Assembly: GCF_000211855.2 (NCBI RefSeq)
Contig: NC_015638.1
Location: 3,073,001 to 3,137,000 of the forward strand
DNA from: Lacinutrix sp. 5H-3-7-4
Lineage (GTDB): Bacteria; Bacteroidota; Bacteroidia; Flavobacteriales; Flavobacteriaceae
Length of the DNA: 64,000 nucleotides
Reading direction: 5' to 3'
Shown in pieces: positions 17,020 to 26,256 of this stretch (position 1 is the first letter of the stretch; every line of letters starts with the position of its first letter). Both the position numbers and the translations under genes were made by a program. Under the pieces are notes generated by a model, which saw only the letters and a list, made by a program, of their open reading frames with translations, was not told where the DNA came from and searched no databases.

Positions 17020-17727
17020 ATGAGTACTACTATTAAAACTATAAATTTTATAAAACCTAAAGTAGTATTCTTTGATGTAAACGAAACACTTTTAGATTTA
17101 AAGCCATTAAAAAAGGAAGTTAAAGCCGTTTTAAATAATCAAGACCATTTGTTGTCTTTATGGTTTACTACACTTTTACAATATTCATTAGTAGTTTCTG
17201 CAAGTAAACAATATAAACCTTTTGGACACATTGGTGCTGCAGCTTTACAAATGGTTGCTGCAAACAATAATGTTTTTATTTCTGAAGAAAAAGCAAGAAA
17301 TATTGTGCTTAAAGGTTTACAAAATTTGCCACCACATCCTGAAGTAAAAAATGCTTTAAATAATTTAAAAAACGAAGGTTTTACACTTGTGGCTTTAACC
17401 AATTCTAACAATGAAAGTTTAAAAACTAAAATTGAAAATGCAGGTTTAACCCAATATTTTGACAATTTATTAAGTATAGAGTCGGTTGGAAAATTTAAAC
17501 CTTTTACAGATGTTTATAATTGGGCATCACACAAAATGAACATACAACCAGAGGATTGTATGCTTATTGCTGCACATGGTTGGGATGTTGCTGGAGCACT
17601 TTGGGCTGGCTGGCGTGCGGCTTTTATAAGCAGACCTGGACAACAACAATTTCCTTTAGCGCCAGAAACTGAAATTAACGAAAGTGACTTACAAAAAGTA
17701 GTAGATATTTTAGTGACTTATAAGTAA
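17020..17727 (+). CDS. Haloacid dehalogenase, type II
   Basis: This 235-residue HAD-fold hydrolase has the nucleophile motif FFDVNETLLDL (Asp19), motif II LTNSN, and the type II-specific KFKPFTDVYNWA and AAHGWDVAGALWAGWRAAFI segments. Type II enzymes hydrolyse L-2-haloalkanoic acids using the Asp as nucleophile. The final gene of the TetR cluster; dehalogenation would suit a xenobiotic role. Some cap residues of proven dehalogenases cannot be checked by eye, so the substrate is uncertain. Confidence 0.9.
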   Translation: MSTTIKTINFIKPKVVFFDVNETLLDLKPLKKEVKAVLNNQDHLLSLWFTTLLQYSLVVSASKQYKPFGHIGAAALQMVAANNNVFISEEKARNIVLKGLQNLPPHPEVKNALNNLKNEGFTLVALTNSNNESLKTKIENAGLTQYFDNLLSIESVGKFKPFTDVYNWASHKMNIQPEDCMLIAAHGWDVAGALWAGWRAAFISRPGQQQFPLAPETEINESDLQKVVDILVTYK

Positions 17728-17741
17728 TATTTTGTTTATAG

Positions 17742-17837
17742 TTTAAAGCTAAATCTGCTTTTGCTAAACTATTAGGTTTAAATAGTAATACATATACTCC
17801 TTTATTAGATTTAGAAAGTGATTATCTTAAAATTTAA
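17742..17837 (+). pseudogene. Short gene remnant
   Basis: In the gap after the dehalogenase, one frame reads FKAKSAFAKLLGLN (start of the stretch) and ends LLDLESDYLKI before a stop at 17835-17837. It has natural codon use and no start codon; a stop precedes it directly. It looks like the tail of a decayed gene, but 31 residues are too few to identify a family and chance is not excluded. Confidence 0.3.
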
Positions 17838-17852
17838 AAAACAGATAAAAAA

Positions 17853-17883
17853 AAGAGCTTGCAAACGCAAGTTCTTCTTTTTT
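17853..17883. terminator. Bidirectional terminator between convergent genes
   Basis: AAGAGCTTGC (17853-17862) pairs with GCAAGTTCTT (17867-17876), one G-T pair, loop AAAC, flanked by an A-run and a T-run. It ends the TetR cluster on the plus strand and purC on the minus strand. Confidence 0.85.
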
Positions 17884-17905
17884 ATTTTAAATAGTAGAAA
17901 TATGC

Positions 17906-18859
17906 TTATTTTAAGTAGTCTAAAACATTTGCTTCAATACGTGCTTGTATGTTAGACACATCGGCTTTTATAAAAGGTTCTCCCATAATGTTTTCGTATA
18001 ATTCTATATAACGTTCAGAAACTGTTTCAATATATTCATCACTCATTTCTGGTACAGTTTGCCCTTCTAAACCTTGAAAATTATTTGCAATTAACCATTG
18101 TCTTACAAACTCTTTAGATAATTGTTTTTGGGTTTCGTTATTATCTTGACGTTCTTGATAACCTTCAGTATAAAAATAACGTGAAGAATCTGGTGTATGT
18201 ATTTCGTCTATTAAAACAATTTTTCCTTCTTTAGTTTTTCCAAATTCGTACTTGGTATCTACTAAAATTAAACCTCTAGAAGCTGCTATTTCAGTTCCTC
18301 GTTGAAATAATTTACGCGTATAATCTTCTAAAACACTATAATCTTCTTTAGATACTATGCCTTTTTTAAGTATATCTTCTCTCGATATATCTTCGTCATG
18401 ATCTCCCATTTCTGCTTTAGTTGCAGGAGTAATAATAGGCTCTGGAAATTTATCATTTTCCTTCATACCATCTGGCATGGGTACACCGCAAAGCATACGT
18501 TTTCCTGCTTTATACTCACGTGCTGCATGACCAGAAAGGTAACCACGAATAACCATTTCTACTTTAAAAGGCTCACATAAATGACCTACTGCTACATTTG
18601 GATCTGGTGTTGCTGTTAACCAATTTGGCACCAAATCCTCTGTGGCTTTCATCATGCTTGTAGCAATTTGATTAAGAATTTGTCCTTTGTAAGGAATTCC
18701 TTTAGGCATCACAACATCAAAAGCACTAAGCCTATCGGTTGCAATCATTACTAATTCTTCATCATTTATATTATAAACTGCTCTTACTTTTCCTTTATAC
18801 ACGTTTTTTTGTCCTGGAAAATTGTAATTTGTATCTGTAATTGTATTGCTTTTCGCCAC
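17906..18859 (-). CDS. purC: SAICAR synthase
   Basis: Phosphoribosylaminoimidazole-succinocarboxamide synthase, 317 aa, joins aspartate to CAIR with ATP in purine synthesis. Characteristic segments: [12 protein letters not shown] near the N-terminus, [37 protein letters not shown] and [12 protein letters not shown]. This is the longer (about 310 aa) form usual in Bacteroidota and yeast rather than the 240 aa form. It follows the phoH gene by 76 bp on the same strand. Confidence 0.96.
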   Translation of the reverse strand: MAKSNTITDTNYNFPGQKNVYKGKVRAVYNINDEELVMIATDRLSAFDVVMPKGIPYKGQILNQIATSMMKATEDLVPNWLTATPDPNVAVGHLCEPFKVEMVIRGYLSGHAAREYKAGKRMLCGVPMPDGMKENDKFPEPIITPATKAEMGDHDEDISREDILKKGIVSKEDYSVLEDYTRKLFQRGTEIAASRGLILVDTKYEFGKTKEGKIVLIDEIHTPDSSRYFYTEGYQERQDNNETQKQLSKEFVRQWLIANNFQGLEGQTVPEMSDEYIETVSERYIELYENIMGEPFIKADVSNIQARIEANVLDYLK

Positions 18860-18935
18860 TTTTTATAGTTGGTTTTAGTTGTGTTGTTTGTATAATTGAC
18901 AAAATTATAAATTACTTACTAATATCGCTTATAGT

Positions 18936-19892
18936 TTAAGCATCAATATTTTCAATTTTTTTATAGGCTGCAATAACTTTTTTAACCAGTTTATGTCTAA
19001 TAACATCTTTATCATCTAGAAAAACCATACCAATACCATCAATATCTTTTAGTACTAATAGTGCTTCTTTTAAACCAGAAATTGTACGGCGTGGTAAATC
19101 TATTTGTCCTGGATCTCCTGTTAGTAAAAACTTTGCGTTTTTTCCCATACGTGTTAAAAACATTTTCATTTGTGCGTGTGTGGTATTTTGCCCTTCGTCT
19201 AAAATTACAAATGCATTATCTAATGTTCTACCACGCATAAAAGCTAAAGGTGCAATTTGTATAGTACCATTTTCTATATATTGTGCAAGTTTTTCGGGAG
19301 CAATCATATCGCGTAACGCATCGTATAAAGGCTGCATATAAGGATCTAATTTTTCTTTTAAATCTCCTGGTAAAAAACCTAAATTCTCTCCTGCTTCTAC
19401 TGCCGGACGTGTTAATATAATACGTTTTACTTCTTTGTTTTTTAAAGCTTGTACAGCTAAAGCAACACCTGTATATGTTTTTCCAGTTCCCGCAGGACCA
19501 ATGGCAAAAACCATATCATTTTTACGCATTAATTCTACTAACTTACGTTGGTTTGCAGTTTGTGCTTTTATTAATTTACCATTAACTCCATGTACAATAG
19601 TTTCACCACTTTTAGCACTTGTAGTGTAATCATCACTACTTTGGCTAAATAAAACACGTTCTATAGAGTTTTCGTCTAACTTATTATATTTAGCAAAATG
19701 CTTGAATAACATGTTGAGCCTTCTATCAAACTCCTCTAAAAGATCTTCTTCTCCGTAAGCTTTAATTTCGTTACCTCTGGCAACAATTTTTAATTTTGGA
19801 AAGTGCTTTTTTAAAAGCTTAATGTTTTCGTTTCCAGCTCCAAAAAATTCTTTTGGATTGATTTCTTCAAGTTGAATAATTATTTCGTTCAA
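18936..19892 (-). CDS. PhoH-like ATPase (YbeZ type)
   Basis: The protein has 318 residues: an N-terminal KH-like region (about 20-60, KIVARGNEIKAYG), then a P-loop ATPase domain with Walker A GPAGTGKT (132-139) and Walker B VILDEGQN. PhoH/YbeZ proteins are cytoplasmic RNA-linked ATPases that work with the endonuclease YbeY in ribosome maturation. Upstream of purC on the same strand; divergent from the SAM hydrolase gene. Confidence 0.94.
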   Translation of the reverse strand: MNEIIIQLEEINPKEFFGAGNENIKLLKKHFPKLKIVARGNEIKAYGEEDLLEEFDRRLNMLFKHFAKYNKLDENSIERVLFSQSSDDYTTSAKSGETIVHGVNGKLIKAQTANQRKLVELMRKNDMVFAIGPAGTGKTYTGVALAVQALKNKEVKRIILTRPAVEAGENLGFLPGDLKEKLDPYMQPLYDALRDMIAPEKLAQYIENGTIQIAPLAFMRGRTLDNAFVILDEGQNTTHAQMKMFLTRMGKNAKFLLTGDPGQIDLPRRTISGLKEALLVLKDIDGIGMVFLDDKDVIRHKLVKKVIAAYKKIENIDA

Positions 19893-20014
19893 AAGCGCAT
19901 AGATTTAATTAAGAATTTCTATTCTAATTTCTTAGTTTTGTTTTGTGTTATAAACTTAAGGAAGTTACACAACTTTTATTCACTTTAATCAAAATAAATA
20001 TCAACAATTACTAA

Positions 20015-20863
20015 ATGGCTATTATCACATTAACAACAGACTTTGGTGAGAAAGATCACTTTGCTGGTGCGATAAAAGGCGCTATTTATACTGAAATGCC
20101 CGATGTAAAGATTGTTGATATCTCACATTCTATTTCACCTTTTAATATACCTGAGGCTGCTTATATTATTCAAAATGCATATAGTAGCTTTCCAGAAGGA
20201 ACCATACATATTATTGGAATAGACTCTGAAATCAACCAAGAAAACAAACATATTGCCATAGAATTAAATGGGCATTATTTTGTTTGTGCAAACAATGGTA
20301 TTATGAGTATGATTTGTGCCGAAATTTCACCTAAGCAAATTGTAGAAATTAATATTCACGATAAAATAGAAACCAGTTTCCCAGTATTAGATGTTTTTGT
20401 AAAAGTCGCTTGCCATATTGCACGTGGCGGCACTTTAGGAGTTATAGGTAAAAGTATAGATAAAATAAAACCTATAAAAAACCTAGAACCTTACATTAAC
20501 GAAGAAAAAACACAAATTATTGGTAGTATTATTTATGTAGATAATTACGGTAATGTAGTTACAAATATTAAAAAAACATTTTTTGATACAATTTGTAAAA
20601 ACAGAACTTACGAGATTTCTGCTAGAAACCATAAGTTTAAAAAAATATACACCAAATACAGCGATATTATAAACTTTAATACGCCTGAAGAATCAAGAAA
20701 CGACGAAGGCCGTGGTTTAGTAGTGTTTAACTCCTCTAATTATTTAGAAATTGCTATTTACAAAGGTAATACTGGTAATGTTGGCGGAGCAAGTTCTTTA
20801 ATGGGATTAAAACTAAGAGACACAATAACAATAAATTTCTTTAAAGAAAATAGAGCCTTTTAA
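20015..20863 (+). CDS. SAM hydroxide adenosyltransferase (SAM hydrolase, DUF62)
   Basis: This 282-residue protein belongs to the fluorinase/chlorinase superfamily. The start ITLTTDFGEKDHFAGAIKG and the VDISHSISPFNIPEAAYI segment are signatures. Members without the halogenase loops hydrolyse SAM to adenosine and methionine. A Bacteroidota house-keeping gene, commonly near gld genes. It starts a plus-strand run with a 23-bp gap to the next gene. Confidence 0.93.
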   Translation: MAIITLTTDFGEKDHFAGAIKGAIYTEMPDVKIVDISHSISPFNIPEAAYIIQNAYSSFPEGTIHIIGIDSEINQENKHIAIELNGHYFVCANNGIMSMICAEISPKQIVEINIHDKIETSFPVLDVFVKVACHIARGGTLGVIGKSIDKIKPIKNLEPYINEEKTQIIGSIIYVDNYGNVVTNIKKTFFDTICKNRTYEISARNHKFKKIYTKYSDIINFNTPEESRNDEGRGLVVFNSSNYLEIAIYKGNTGNVGGASSLMGLKLRDTITINFFKENRAF

Positions 20864-20886
20864 ACTTTAAAAATAAAAAATATATA

Positions 20887-21183
20887 ATGTTTGTAAGAAT
20901 TGTAAAAATGAGTTTTGCTGAAGAACATATAGAACAATTTCTAAGTAATTTTGAAACTGTAAAACAGAAAATTCGCAATTTTGAAGGTTGCCAGTTTTTA
21001 GAACTTTATAGAGACAAACACAATACAAATATTTTTTTTACGTATTCTTATTGGAATACAGAAACCGATTTAAACAACTATCGCCACTCTAAATTATTTA
21101 AAGGCGTTTGGGCGCAAACAAAACCAATGTTTAATGCTAAACCTGAAGCTTGGAGTGTAGATAAATTAACGAGTTTAACGTAA
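20887..21183 (+). CDS. ABM-domain monooxygenase-like protein
   Basis: This 98-residue ferredoxin-like protein has the antibiotic biosynthesis monooxygenase (ABM) pattern: FVRIVKMSFAEEHIEQFL, then GCQFLELYRDKHNTNIFFTY and the W-N-T-E-T-D-L-N-N-Y helix. Such proteins are small dimers that oxidise quinols or bind haem; here the substrate is unknown. The next gene starts 4 bp after its stop, so it is cotranscribed with the SDR. Confidence 0.8.
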   Translation: MFVRIVKMSFAEEHIEQFLSNFETVKQKIRNFEGCQFLELYRDKHNTNIFFTYSYWNTETDLNNYRHSKLFKGVWAQTKPMFNAKPEAWSVDKLTSLT

Positions 21184-21187
21184 TTAA

Positions 21188-21982
21188 ATGACTTTTAAAG
21201 ATAAAATTATTTGGATTACAGGAGCATCTTCTGGCATTGGAAAACACCTTGCTATGGTGTTATCTCAATATAATGCCAAACTTATTTTATCTTCAAGAAA
21301 CGAAAACGATTTAAAACTTGTTAAAGCGCAATGCAAAAATCCAGACTTAGTTATAATAATACCGCTAGACTTAGAAAACACAGTCACTTTTAAGCAAAAA
21401 ACAGAAACTGCAATTAATAGTTTTGGTCATATAGATATTTTGGTTAACAATGGTGGAGTAAGTCAAAGATCACTAGCCAAAAACACTACATTTGAAGTTG
21501 ATAAACGCATTATAAATATTAACTATTTAGGCACCGTTGCACTTACTAAAGCTATATTACCACATTTTATTGCAAGACAAGCAGGACAGTTTGTAGTAAC
21601 TACAAGTATTGTTGGTAAAATTGGTACACCTTTTCGCTCTAGTTATGCAGCAAGTAAACATGCATTACATGGCTTTTTTGATAGTTTAAGAGCAGAAGTA
21701 TTTAGTGATAATATTCAGGTTACAATAGTTTGTCCAGGATTTGTTAAAACTAATGTTTCCATAAATGCATTAACAGGAAATGGTACTGCTCAAAAAACCA
21801 TGGATATAGCCACTAAAAATGGTATAAAACCAGAGCAATTTGCAAAAGTAATGGCTAAAGCTATTTACAATAAAAAGCAAGAAGTTTACATTGCAGGTTT
21901 TAAGGAAAAACTTGGTGTTTTTACCAAACGTTTTTTTCCTAAATTGCTCTCTAAAATGATTAGAAAATTAAGCGTAACCTAA
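21188..21982 (+). CDS. Short-chain dehydrogenase/reductase
   Basis: This 264-residue SDR has the cofactor loop TGASSGIGKH (11-20), NNGG in place of the usual NNAG, a catalytic Ser (TTSIVG) and YAASKHALHG. The sequence resembles DHRS7-like SDRs that act on lipid or steroid-like substrates. The stop codon lies inside a small hairpin (GTAACCT-AAA-AGGTTAC, 21974-21990) with no T-run, so it is not a terminator. Confidence 0.9.
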   Translation: MTFKDKIIWITGASSGIGKHLAMVLSQYNAKLILSSRNENDLKLVKAQCKNPDLVIIIPLDLENTVTFKQKTETAINSFGHIDILVNNGGVSQRSLAKNTTFEVDKRIININYLGTVALTKAILPHFIARQAGQFVVTTSIVGKIGTPFRSSYAASKHALHGFFDSLRAEVFSDNIQVTIVCPGFVKTNVSINALTGNGTAQKTMDIATKNGIKPEQFAKVMAKAIYNKKQEVYIAGFKEKLGVFTKRFFPKLLSKMIRKLSVT

Positions 21983-22014
21983 AAGGTTACTCAAAATATA
22001 ACATAAAGTAAATA

Positions 22015-24414
22015 ATGTTCGCACTTTTAAAAAAAGAAATAAACTCATTTTTCGCTTCTCCAATTGGTTATTTGGTAATAGCCATTTTTCTATTACTAAA
22101 CGGCTTATTTTTATGGCTGTTTAAAGGTGAATTTAATGTGTTAGATTACGGTTTTGCAGATTTATCATCATTCTTTTTATTAACACCATGGATTTTAGTT
22201 TTTCTTATTCCGGCGGTTACTATGCGAAGTTTTAGCGATGAGAAAAAACAAGGAACTTTAGAGCTTTTATTAACCAAACCTATTTCACATTTACAAATTG
22301 TACTAGGTAAATACTTTGGCGCATTTTTACTAATTATTTTAGCGCTTATTCCTACTCTACTCTATGTTTATACCGTTAACCAATTAGGGAAACCTGTTGG
22401 TAATTTAGATGTTGGTAGTACATTAGGCTCGTATTTTGGATTACTTTTTTTAGTTGCTGCATATACCGCCATTGGCATATTTTCTTCAACATTAAGCGAC
22501 AATCAAATTGTAGCATTTATTATTGCTGTATTTCTATGCTTTTTATTTTATGTTGGTTTTGAAGGGCTTTCAGAGTTTTTAAACAGTACATTTATTGAAC
22601 AATTAGGCATGGCTTCTCACTTTAAAAGTATGAGTCGCGGTGTTTTAGATACGCGAGATATATTATATTTTTTAAGTATTACAATCTTTTTTGTGTTTTT
22701 AACGGTAAAACGAATTAATCTAGAAGGTGCAAAAACCATTAACAAATTCAACCTTTTATTATTACCACTAGCACTTCTGCTAATAAACATATTTATTAGT
22801 TCAAGATTTTATGGCAGATTCGATTTAACATCAGATAAACGTTACACTTTAAACGAAGCATCATTAAATGTTATAAAAGATGTAAACAGACCAATTGTTA
22901 TTGATGTATTTTTAGAAGGTGACGATTTTCCTTCGGAATTTAGAAGACTTCAAACTGAAACAAGGCAGTTACTTGAAGAATTTTCGGCTTATAACAGTAA
23001 TATAAAATTTAGTTTTATAAATCCAATTGAAGATGAAGCTACTCGTGACCAAAATATAGCACAATTAAGTGAACGTGGTTTAAAACCAATGCAACTTAGC
23101 GTACAAGAAAACGGGCAGCAATCACAACGTGTTATTATTCCATGGGCATTGGCTAGTTACGATAATCACACCATAGACATCCCGTTAGTAAAATATAAAG
23201 TAAATGCCAACCAGCAAGAATTAGTTACTAACTCTGTACAACATTTAGAATACGCCTTTGCAGATGGTTTAAGCAAATTGGTAAACCCAAAACGTAGAAA
23301 AATTGCCATTTTAAAAGGAAATAATGAATTGCCAGATCTTAAAATTGCCGACTTTTTAAAAACATTAGGGCAGTATTATTACATCGCACCATTTACTTTA
23401 GATAGTGTTGCTACTAATGCACAAAAAACATCAAAATCTTTAAATAGTTACGATTTAGTTATTGCTGCTAAACCTACTGAAGCGTTTACAGAAGCCGAAA
23501 AATATGTACTAGACCAATACACCATGAATGGTGGTAAAAGCCTTTGGCTAGTAGATAAAATTATCATGGAAAAAGACAGTTTATTTAATCCTGAAGGAAA
23601 AAATATAGCGGTACCAAGAGATTTAAATTTAACCGATTTCTTTTTTAAATATGGTGTTAGGGTAAACCCTTTACTAACTAGTGTAAAAAGTCAAAATATT
23701 GGGCGTATTACTCTAGAAACAGGACAAGACGAAAGCTTAAAATTACAGCATTTTCGTTGGCCATATTCTCCATTAGCACTTAGTGACGTTAATCACCCAA
23801 TTGTAAATAACATAAACTTTGTAAAGTTTGATTTTGCAAACCAAATAGACACACTTAAAAACGCTATTAAAAAGACTATTCTTTTAAAAAGTGACAAACC
23901 AAGCCGTTTAGAAGGTACGCCTAAAGAAATTAGTTTAGGTTTTGCACTTAAAGAACCTGCTCAAGAGTTATTTACTAAAGACAGGCAAAATCTTGCAGTG
24001 TTATTAGAAGGTGAATTTACATCGGTTTACAACAATCGTGTTAAACCAATTACACTTGAAAACGACAAAACAAAAAGTAGCAATACAAAAATGATTGTTA
24101 TTGCAGATGGAGACGTTATTAAAAACGATTTAGACAAAGGAAGACCAACAACTTTAGGCTTCGATAAATGGACAAAAGAAACCTACGGAAACAAAGAATT
24201 TTTACTCAATGCTGTTAATTATCTATTAGATGACGATGGACTTATAAACATTCGCAGCAAAGAAGTTAAAGTTGCCTTTTTAGATCATGCAAAAATTGCA
24301 AAACAAAAAACCAAATGGCAACTGGTTAATATTCTATTGCCATTATTGATATTAGCAGTGTTTGGCTTAATATTTAATTTTATAAGAAAACGTAAATACG
24401 CTAAAAAATCTTAA
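22015..24414 (+). CDS. gldFG: GldF-GldG fusion, gliding motility ABC transporter
   Basis: This single 799-residue frame covers two proteins that are normally separate. Residues 1 to about 235 are the ABC permease GldF (six helices; FASPIGYLVIAIFLLLNG, KKQGTLELLLTKPI). Residues about 240-799 are GldG: a membrane helix, then FDLTSDKRYTLNEAS, a large periplasmic part and a C-terminal helix (about 773-790) with basic tail. The join at RINLEGAKTINKF contains no Met, so no separate GldG start is available. With the ATPase GldA encoded elsewhere, it forms a transporter needed for gliding in Flavobacterium. Upstream of dnaN, with a 124-bp gap. Confidence 0.88.
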   Translation: MFALLKKEINSFFASPIGYLVIAIFLLLNGLFLWLFKGEFNVLDYGFADLSSFFLLTPWILVFLIPAVTMRSFSDEKKQGTLELLLTKPISHLQIVLGKYFGAFLLIILALIPTLLYVYTVNQLGKPVGNLDVGSTLGSYFGLLFLVAAYTAIGIFSSTLSDNQIVAFIIAVFLCFLFYVGFEGLSEFLNSTFIEQLGMASHFKSMSRGVLDTRDILYFLSITIFFVFLTVKRINLEGAKTINKFNLLLLPLALLLINIFISSRFYGRFDLTSDKRYTLNEASLNVIKDVNRPIVIDVFLEGDDFPSEFRRLQTETRQLLEEFSAYNSNIKFSFINPIEDEATRDQNIAQLSERGLKPMQLSVQENGQQSQRVIIPWALASYDNHTIDIPLVKYKVNANQQELVTNSVQHLEYAFADGLSKLVNPKRRKIAILKGNNELPDLKIADFLKTLGQYYYIAPFTLDSVATNAQKTSKSLNSYDLVIAAKPTEAFTEAEKYVLDQYTMNGGKSLWLVDKIIMEKDSLFNPEGKNIAVPRDLNLTDFFFKYGVRVNPLLTSVKSQNIGRITLETGQDESLKLQHFRWPYSPLALSDVNHPIVNNINFVKFDFANQIDTLKNAIKKTILLKSDKPSRLEGTPKEISLGFALKEPAQELFTKDRQNLAVLLEGEFTSVYNNRVKPITLENDKTKSSNTKMIVIADGDVIKNDLDKGRPTTLGFDKWTKETYGNKEFLLNAVNYLLDDDGLINIRSKEVKVAFLDHAKIAKQKTKWQLVNILLPLLILAVFGLIFNFIRKRKYAKKS

Positions 24415-24491
24415 AAAATAATGACGAAACATACCGTTTCTTAAGAAAAAACTTGTTAATAAGTTTGTTTCAGTTTTAAACAGTTAAACAA

Positions 24492-24499
24492 TATATTTG
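24492..24499 (+). promoter_or_regulatory. Bacteroidota -7 promoter element of dnaN
   Basis: TATATTTG matches the TAnnTTTG consensus and lies 40 bp before the dnaN start. A TTTG at 24464-24467 could be the -33 element, although the spacing is longer than usual. Confidence 0.55.
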
Positions 24500-24538
24500 T
24501 AATAATCAATTTTATAGAATTTAACGACCATTTCATAT

Positions 24539-25657
24539 ATGAAGTTTATAGTATCAAGTACTTATTTACTTAAGCAACTACAAGTTTTAGGAGGTGTAAT
24601 AAACAACTCAAACACCTTACCTATTTTAGATAATTTTCTTTTCGATATTGATAACAATGCGCTTACAGTTTCGGCTAGTGATTTAGAAACCACTATGTCT
24701 TCAACATTAGATATAGAAAGTGATAGTAAAGGTAGTGTAGCAATTCCTGCTAGATTATTATTAGATACTTTAAAAACATTTCCAGAGCAGCCATTAACTT
24801 TTACAGTAGAAGAAAACAATACGGTAGAAATTAGCTCAAACCATGGTAAATATGCTTTAGCTTATGCAGATGGTGCAGAATTTCCAAAAGCTGTATCTCT
24901 TGAAGATCCAAGTGCTACAACAATTTCTGGAGATATATTAGCAACAGCAATTAGTAAAACAATTTTTGCTGCTGGTAACGATGATTTAAGACCAGTAATG
25001 AGTGGTGTGTTTTTTCAATTCTCTACAGATAACTTAACTTTTGTAGCTACAGATGCGCACAAACTAGTAAAATACACTCGTGAAGATGTTTCTGCTTCTC
25101 AAGTTGCAGAATTTATTATGCCTAAAAAACCATTAACGTTATTAAAAGGTATTTTATCTTCTAGTGACCAAGATGTAACTATAGAGTATAATGACTCTAA
25201 TGCTAAATTTACTTTTGAAAACACAATTTTAATTTGTCGTTTAATTGATGGTAAATATCCAAATTACGAAGCTGTAATACCAAAAGAAAACCCTAATAAA
25301 TTAAGTATAGACAGAACACAATTTTTAAATTCTGTAAAACGTGTTAGTATTTTTTCTAATAAAACTACACACCAAATACGCTTAAAAATTGCTGGTGCAG
25401 AATTAAATATTTCTGCAGAAGATATAGATTACTCTAACAAAGCTGAAGAACGTTTAACTTGTGATTATCAAGGAGACGATATGCAAATAGGTTTTAACTC
25501 TCGTTTTTTAACAGAGATGCTTAACAACTTAAATGCTACAGATGTACAATTAGAAATGAGCATGCCTAATAGAGCAGGAATTTTAACACCAATTGATGGT
25601 CTAGATGAAGGAGAATATGTTACTATGTTAGTAATGCCAGTAATGTTAAACAGTTAA
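24539..25657 (+). CDS. dnaN: DNA polymerase III subunit beta (sliding clamp)
   Basis: This 372-residue protein forms the ring-shaped processivity clamp of the replicase. The family pattern is clear throughout: MKFIVSSTYLLKQLQVLGGVI, LPILDNFLFDI, FVATDAHKLVKYTRE and the C-terminal LVMPVML. Length is normal. It has its own -7 element and a strong terminator. I see no origin or dnaA nearby, as is usual for Bacteroidota where dnaN is separated from dnaA. Confidence 0.97.
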   Translation: MKFIVSSTYLLKQLQVLGGVINNSNTLPILDNFLFDIDNNALTVSASDLETTMSSTLDIESDSKGSVAIPARLLLDTLKTFPEQPLTFTVEENNTVEISSNHGKYALAYADGAEFPKAVSLEDPSATTISGDILATAISKTIFAAGNDDLRPVMSGVFFQFSTDNLTFVATDAHKLVKYTREDVSASQVAEFIMPKKPLTLLKGILSSSDQDVTIEYNDSNAKFTFENTILICRLIDGKYPNYEAVIPKENPNKLSIDRTQFLNSVKRVSIFSNKTTHQIRLKIAGAELNISAEDIDYSNKAEERLTCDYQGDDMQIGFNSRFLTEMLNNLNATDVQLEMSMPNRAGILTPIDGLDEGEYVTMLVMPVMLNS

Positions 25658-25678
25658 AAAAAACACCTTTTTAACTAT

Positions 25679-25714
25679 AAAAAAAGCAATTCATCCGTGA
25701 ATTGCTTTTTTTTT
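25679..25714 (+). terminator. Rho-independent terminator of dnaN
   Basis: Perfect stem AAAAAAGCAATTCA / TGAATTGCTTTTTT with loop TCCG and a run of nine T. Confidence 0.92.
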
Positions 25715-25809
25715 AATCAAAATAAAAATAAAACTGTACATTTATAATATAATTACCATTTATTAAATAGATAATTTTACATTTTAATAAAATTATTTTA
25801 GAAACAGAT

Positions 25810-26196
25810 ATGAAATTTATAGCTAAACTAACACTAATTGTTCTTATTTGCTTGACACAATGGTCTTGTAATAGTGATGATGATTTAACAGAAACTAAAT
25901 CTGCAACAGAAACTGCGTTGGTTGGAGAATGGCTAAGAGCAGATCACCTTATTGATCCTAATGTTGAATATAAAATAACATTATCTAACGATAATGGTAG
26001 TGGTCTTATTACAGATTTACGTATTACAGATGAAGGTATAATTTCTAGTGCTAATGAATTAACGTGGCATGTTAATAACAATATGCTATACATTACTTTA
26101 AGTGATGATACAGAAATTACAAGTTCTGTTGAGTTTATAGATAATGGTACTGTTATTCTAGCTAACATATCAAACCATCATTTTATAAAACAATAA
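25810..26196 (+). CDS. Small lipoprotein of unknown function, lipocalin-like
   Basis: This 128-residue lipoprotein has a signal peptide with lipidated Cys20 (TQWSC), followed by NSDDD, the acidic surface-export signal of Bacteroidota lipoproteins. The mature part contains VGEWLRADHL and repeated beta-strand pairs (TWHVNNNMLYITLSDDTE), a pattern seen in lipocalin-like domains (VGxW... then NxLxI). It therefore probably sits on the outer membrane as a small beta-barrel. Function unknown. A terminator directly follows. Confidence 0.75.
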   Translation: MKFIAKLTLIVLICLTQWSCNSDDDLTETKSATETALVGEWLRADHLIDPNVEYKITLSNDNGSGLITDLRITDEGIISSANELTWHVNNNMLYITLSDDTEITSSVEFIDNGTVILANISNHHFIKQ

Positions 26197-26210
26197 TTAC
26201 AAATTATTAT

Positions 26211-26244
26211 AAAAAAAGGGCAACCAAATGGTTGCCCTTTTTTC
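26211..26244. terminator. Bidirectional terminator between two lipoprotein genes
   Basis: AAAAGGGCAACCA pairs with TGGTTGCCCTTTT around AA, flanked by A- and T-runs, between convergent genes ending at 26196 and 26257. Confidence 0.9.
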
Positions 26245-26256
26245 TTTAAATATTAT

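Noticed and set aside
21974-21990. Hairpin GTAACCT-AAA-AGGTTAC at the SDR stop codon
   Set aside because: Perfect 7-bp stem but no T-run and no clear regulatory partner; not called as terminator.
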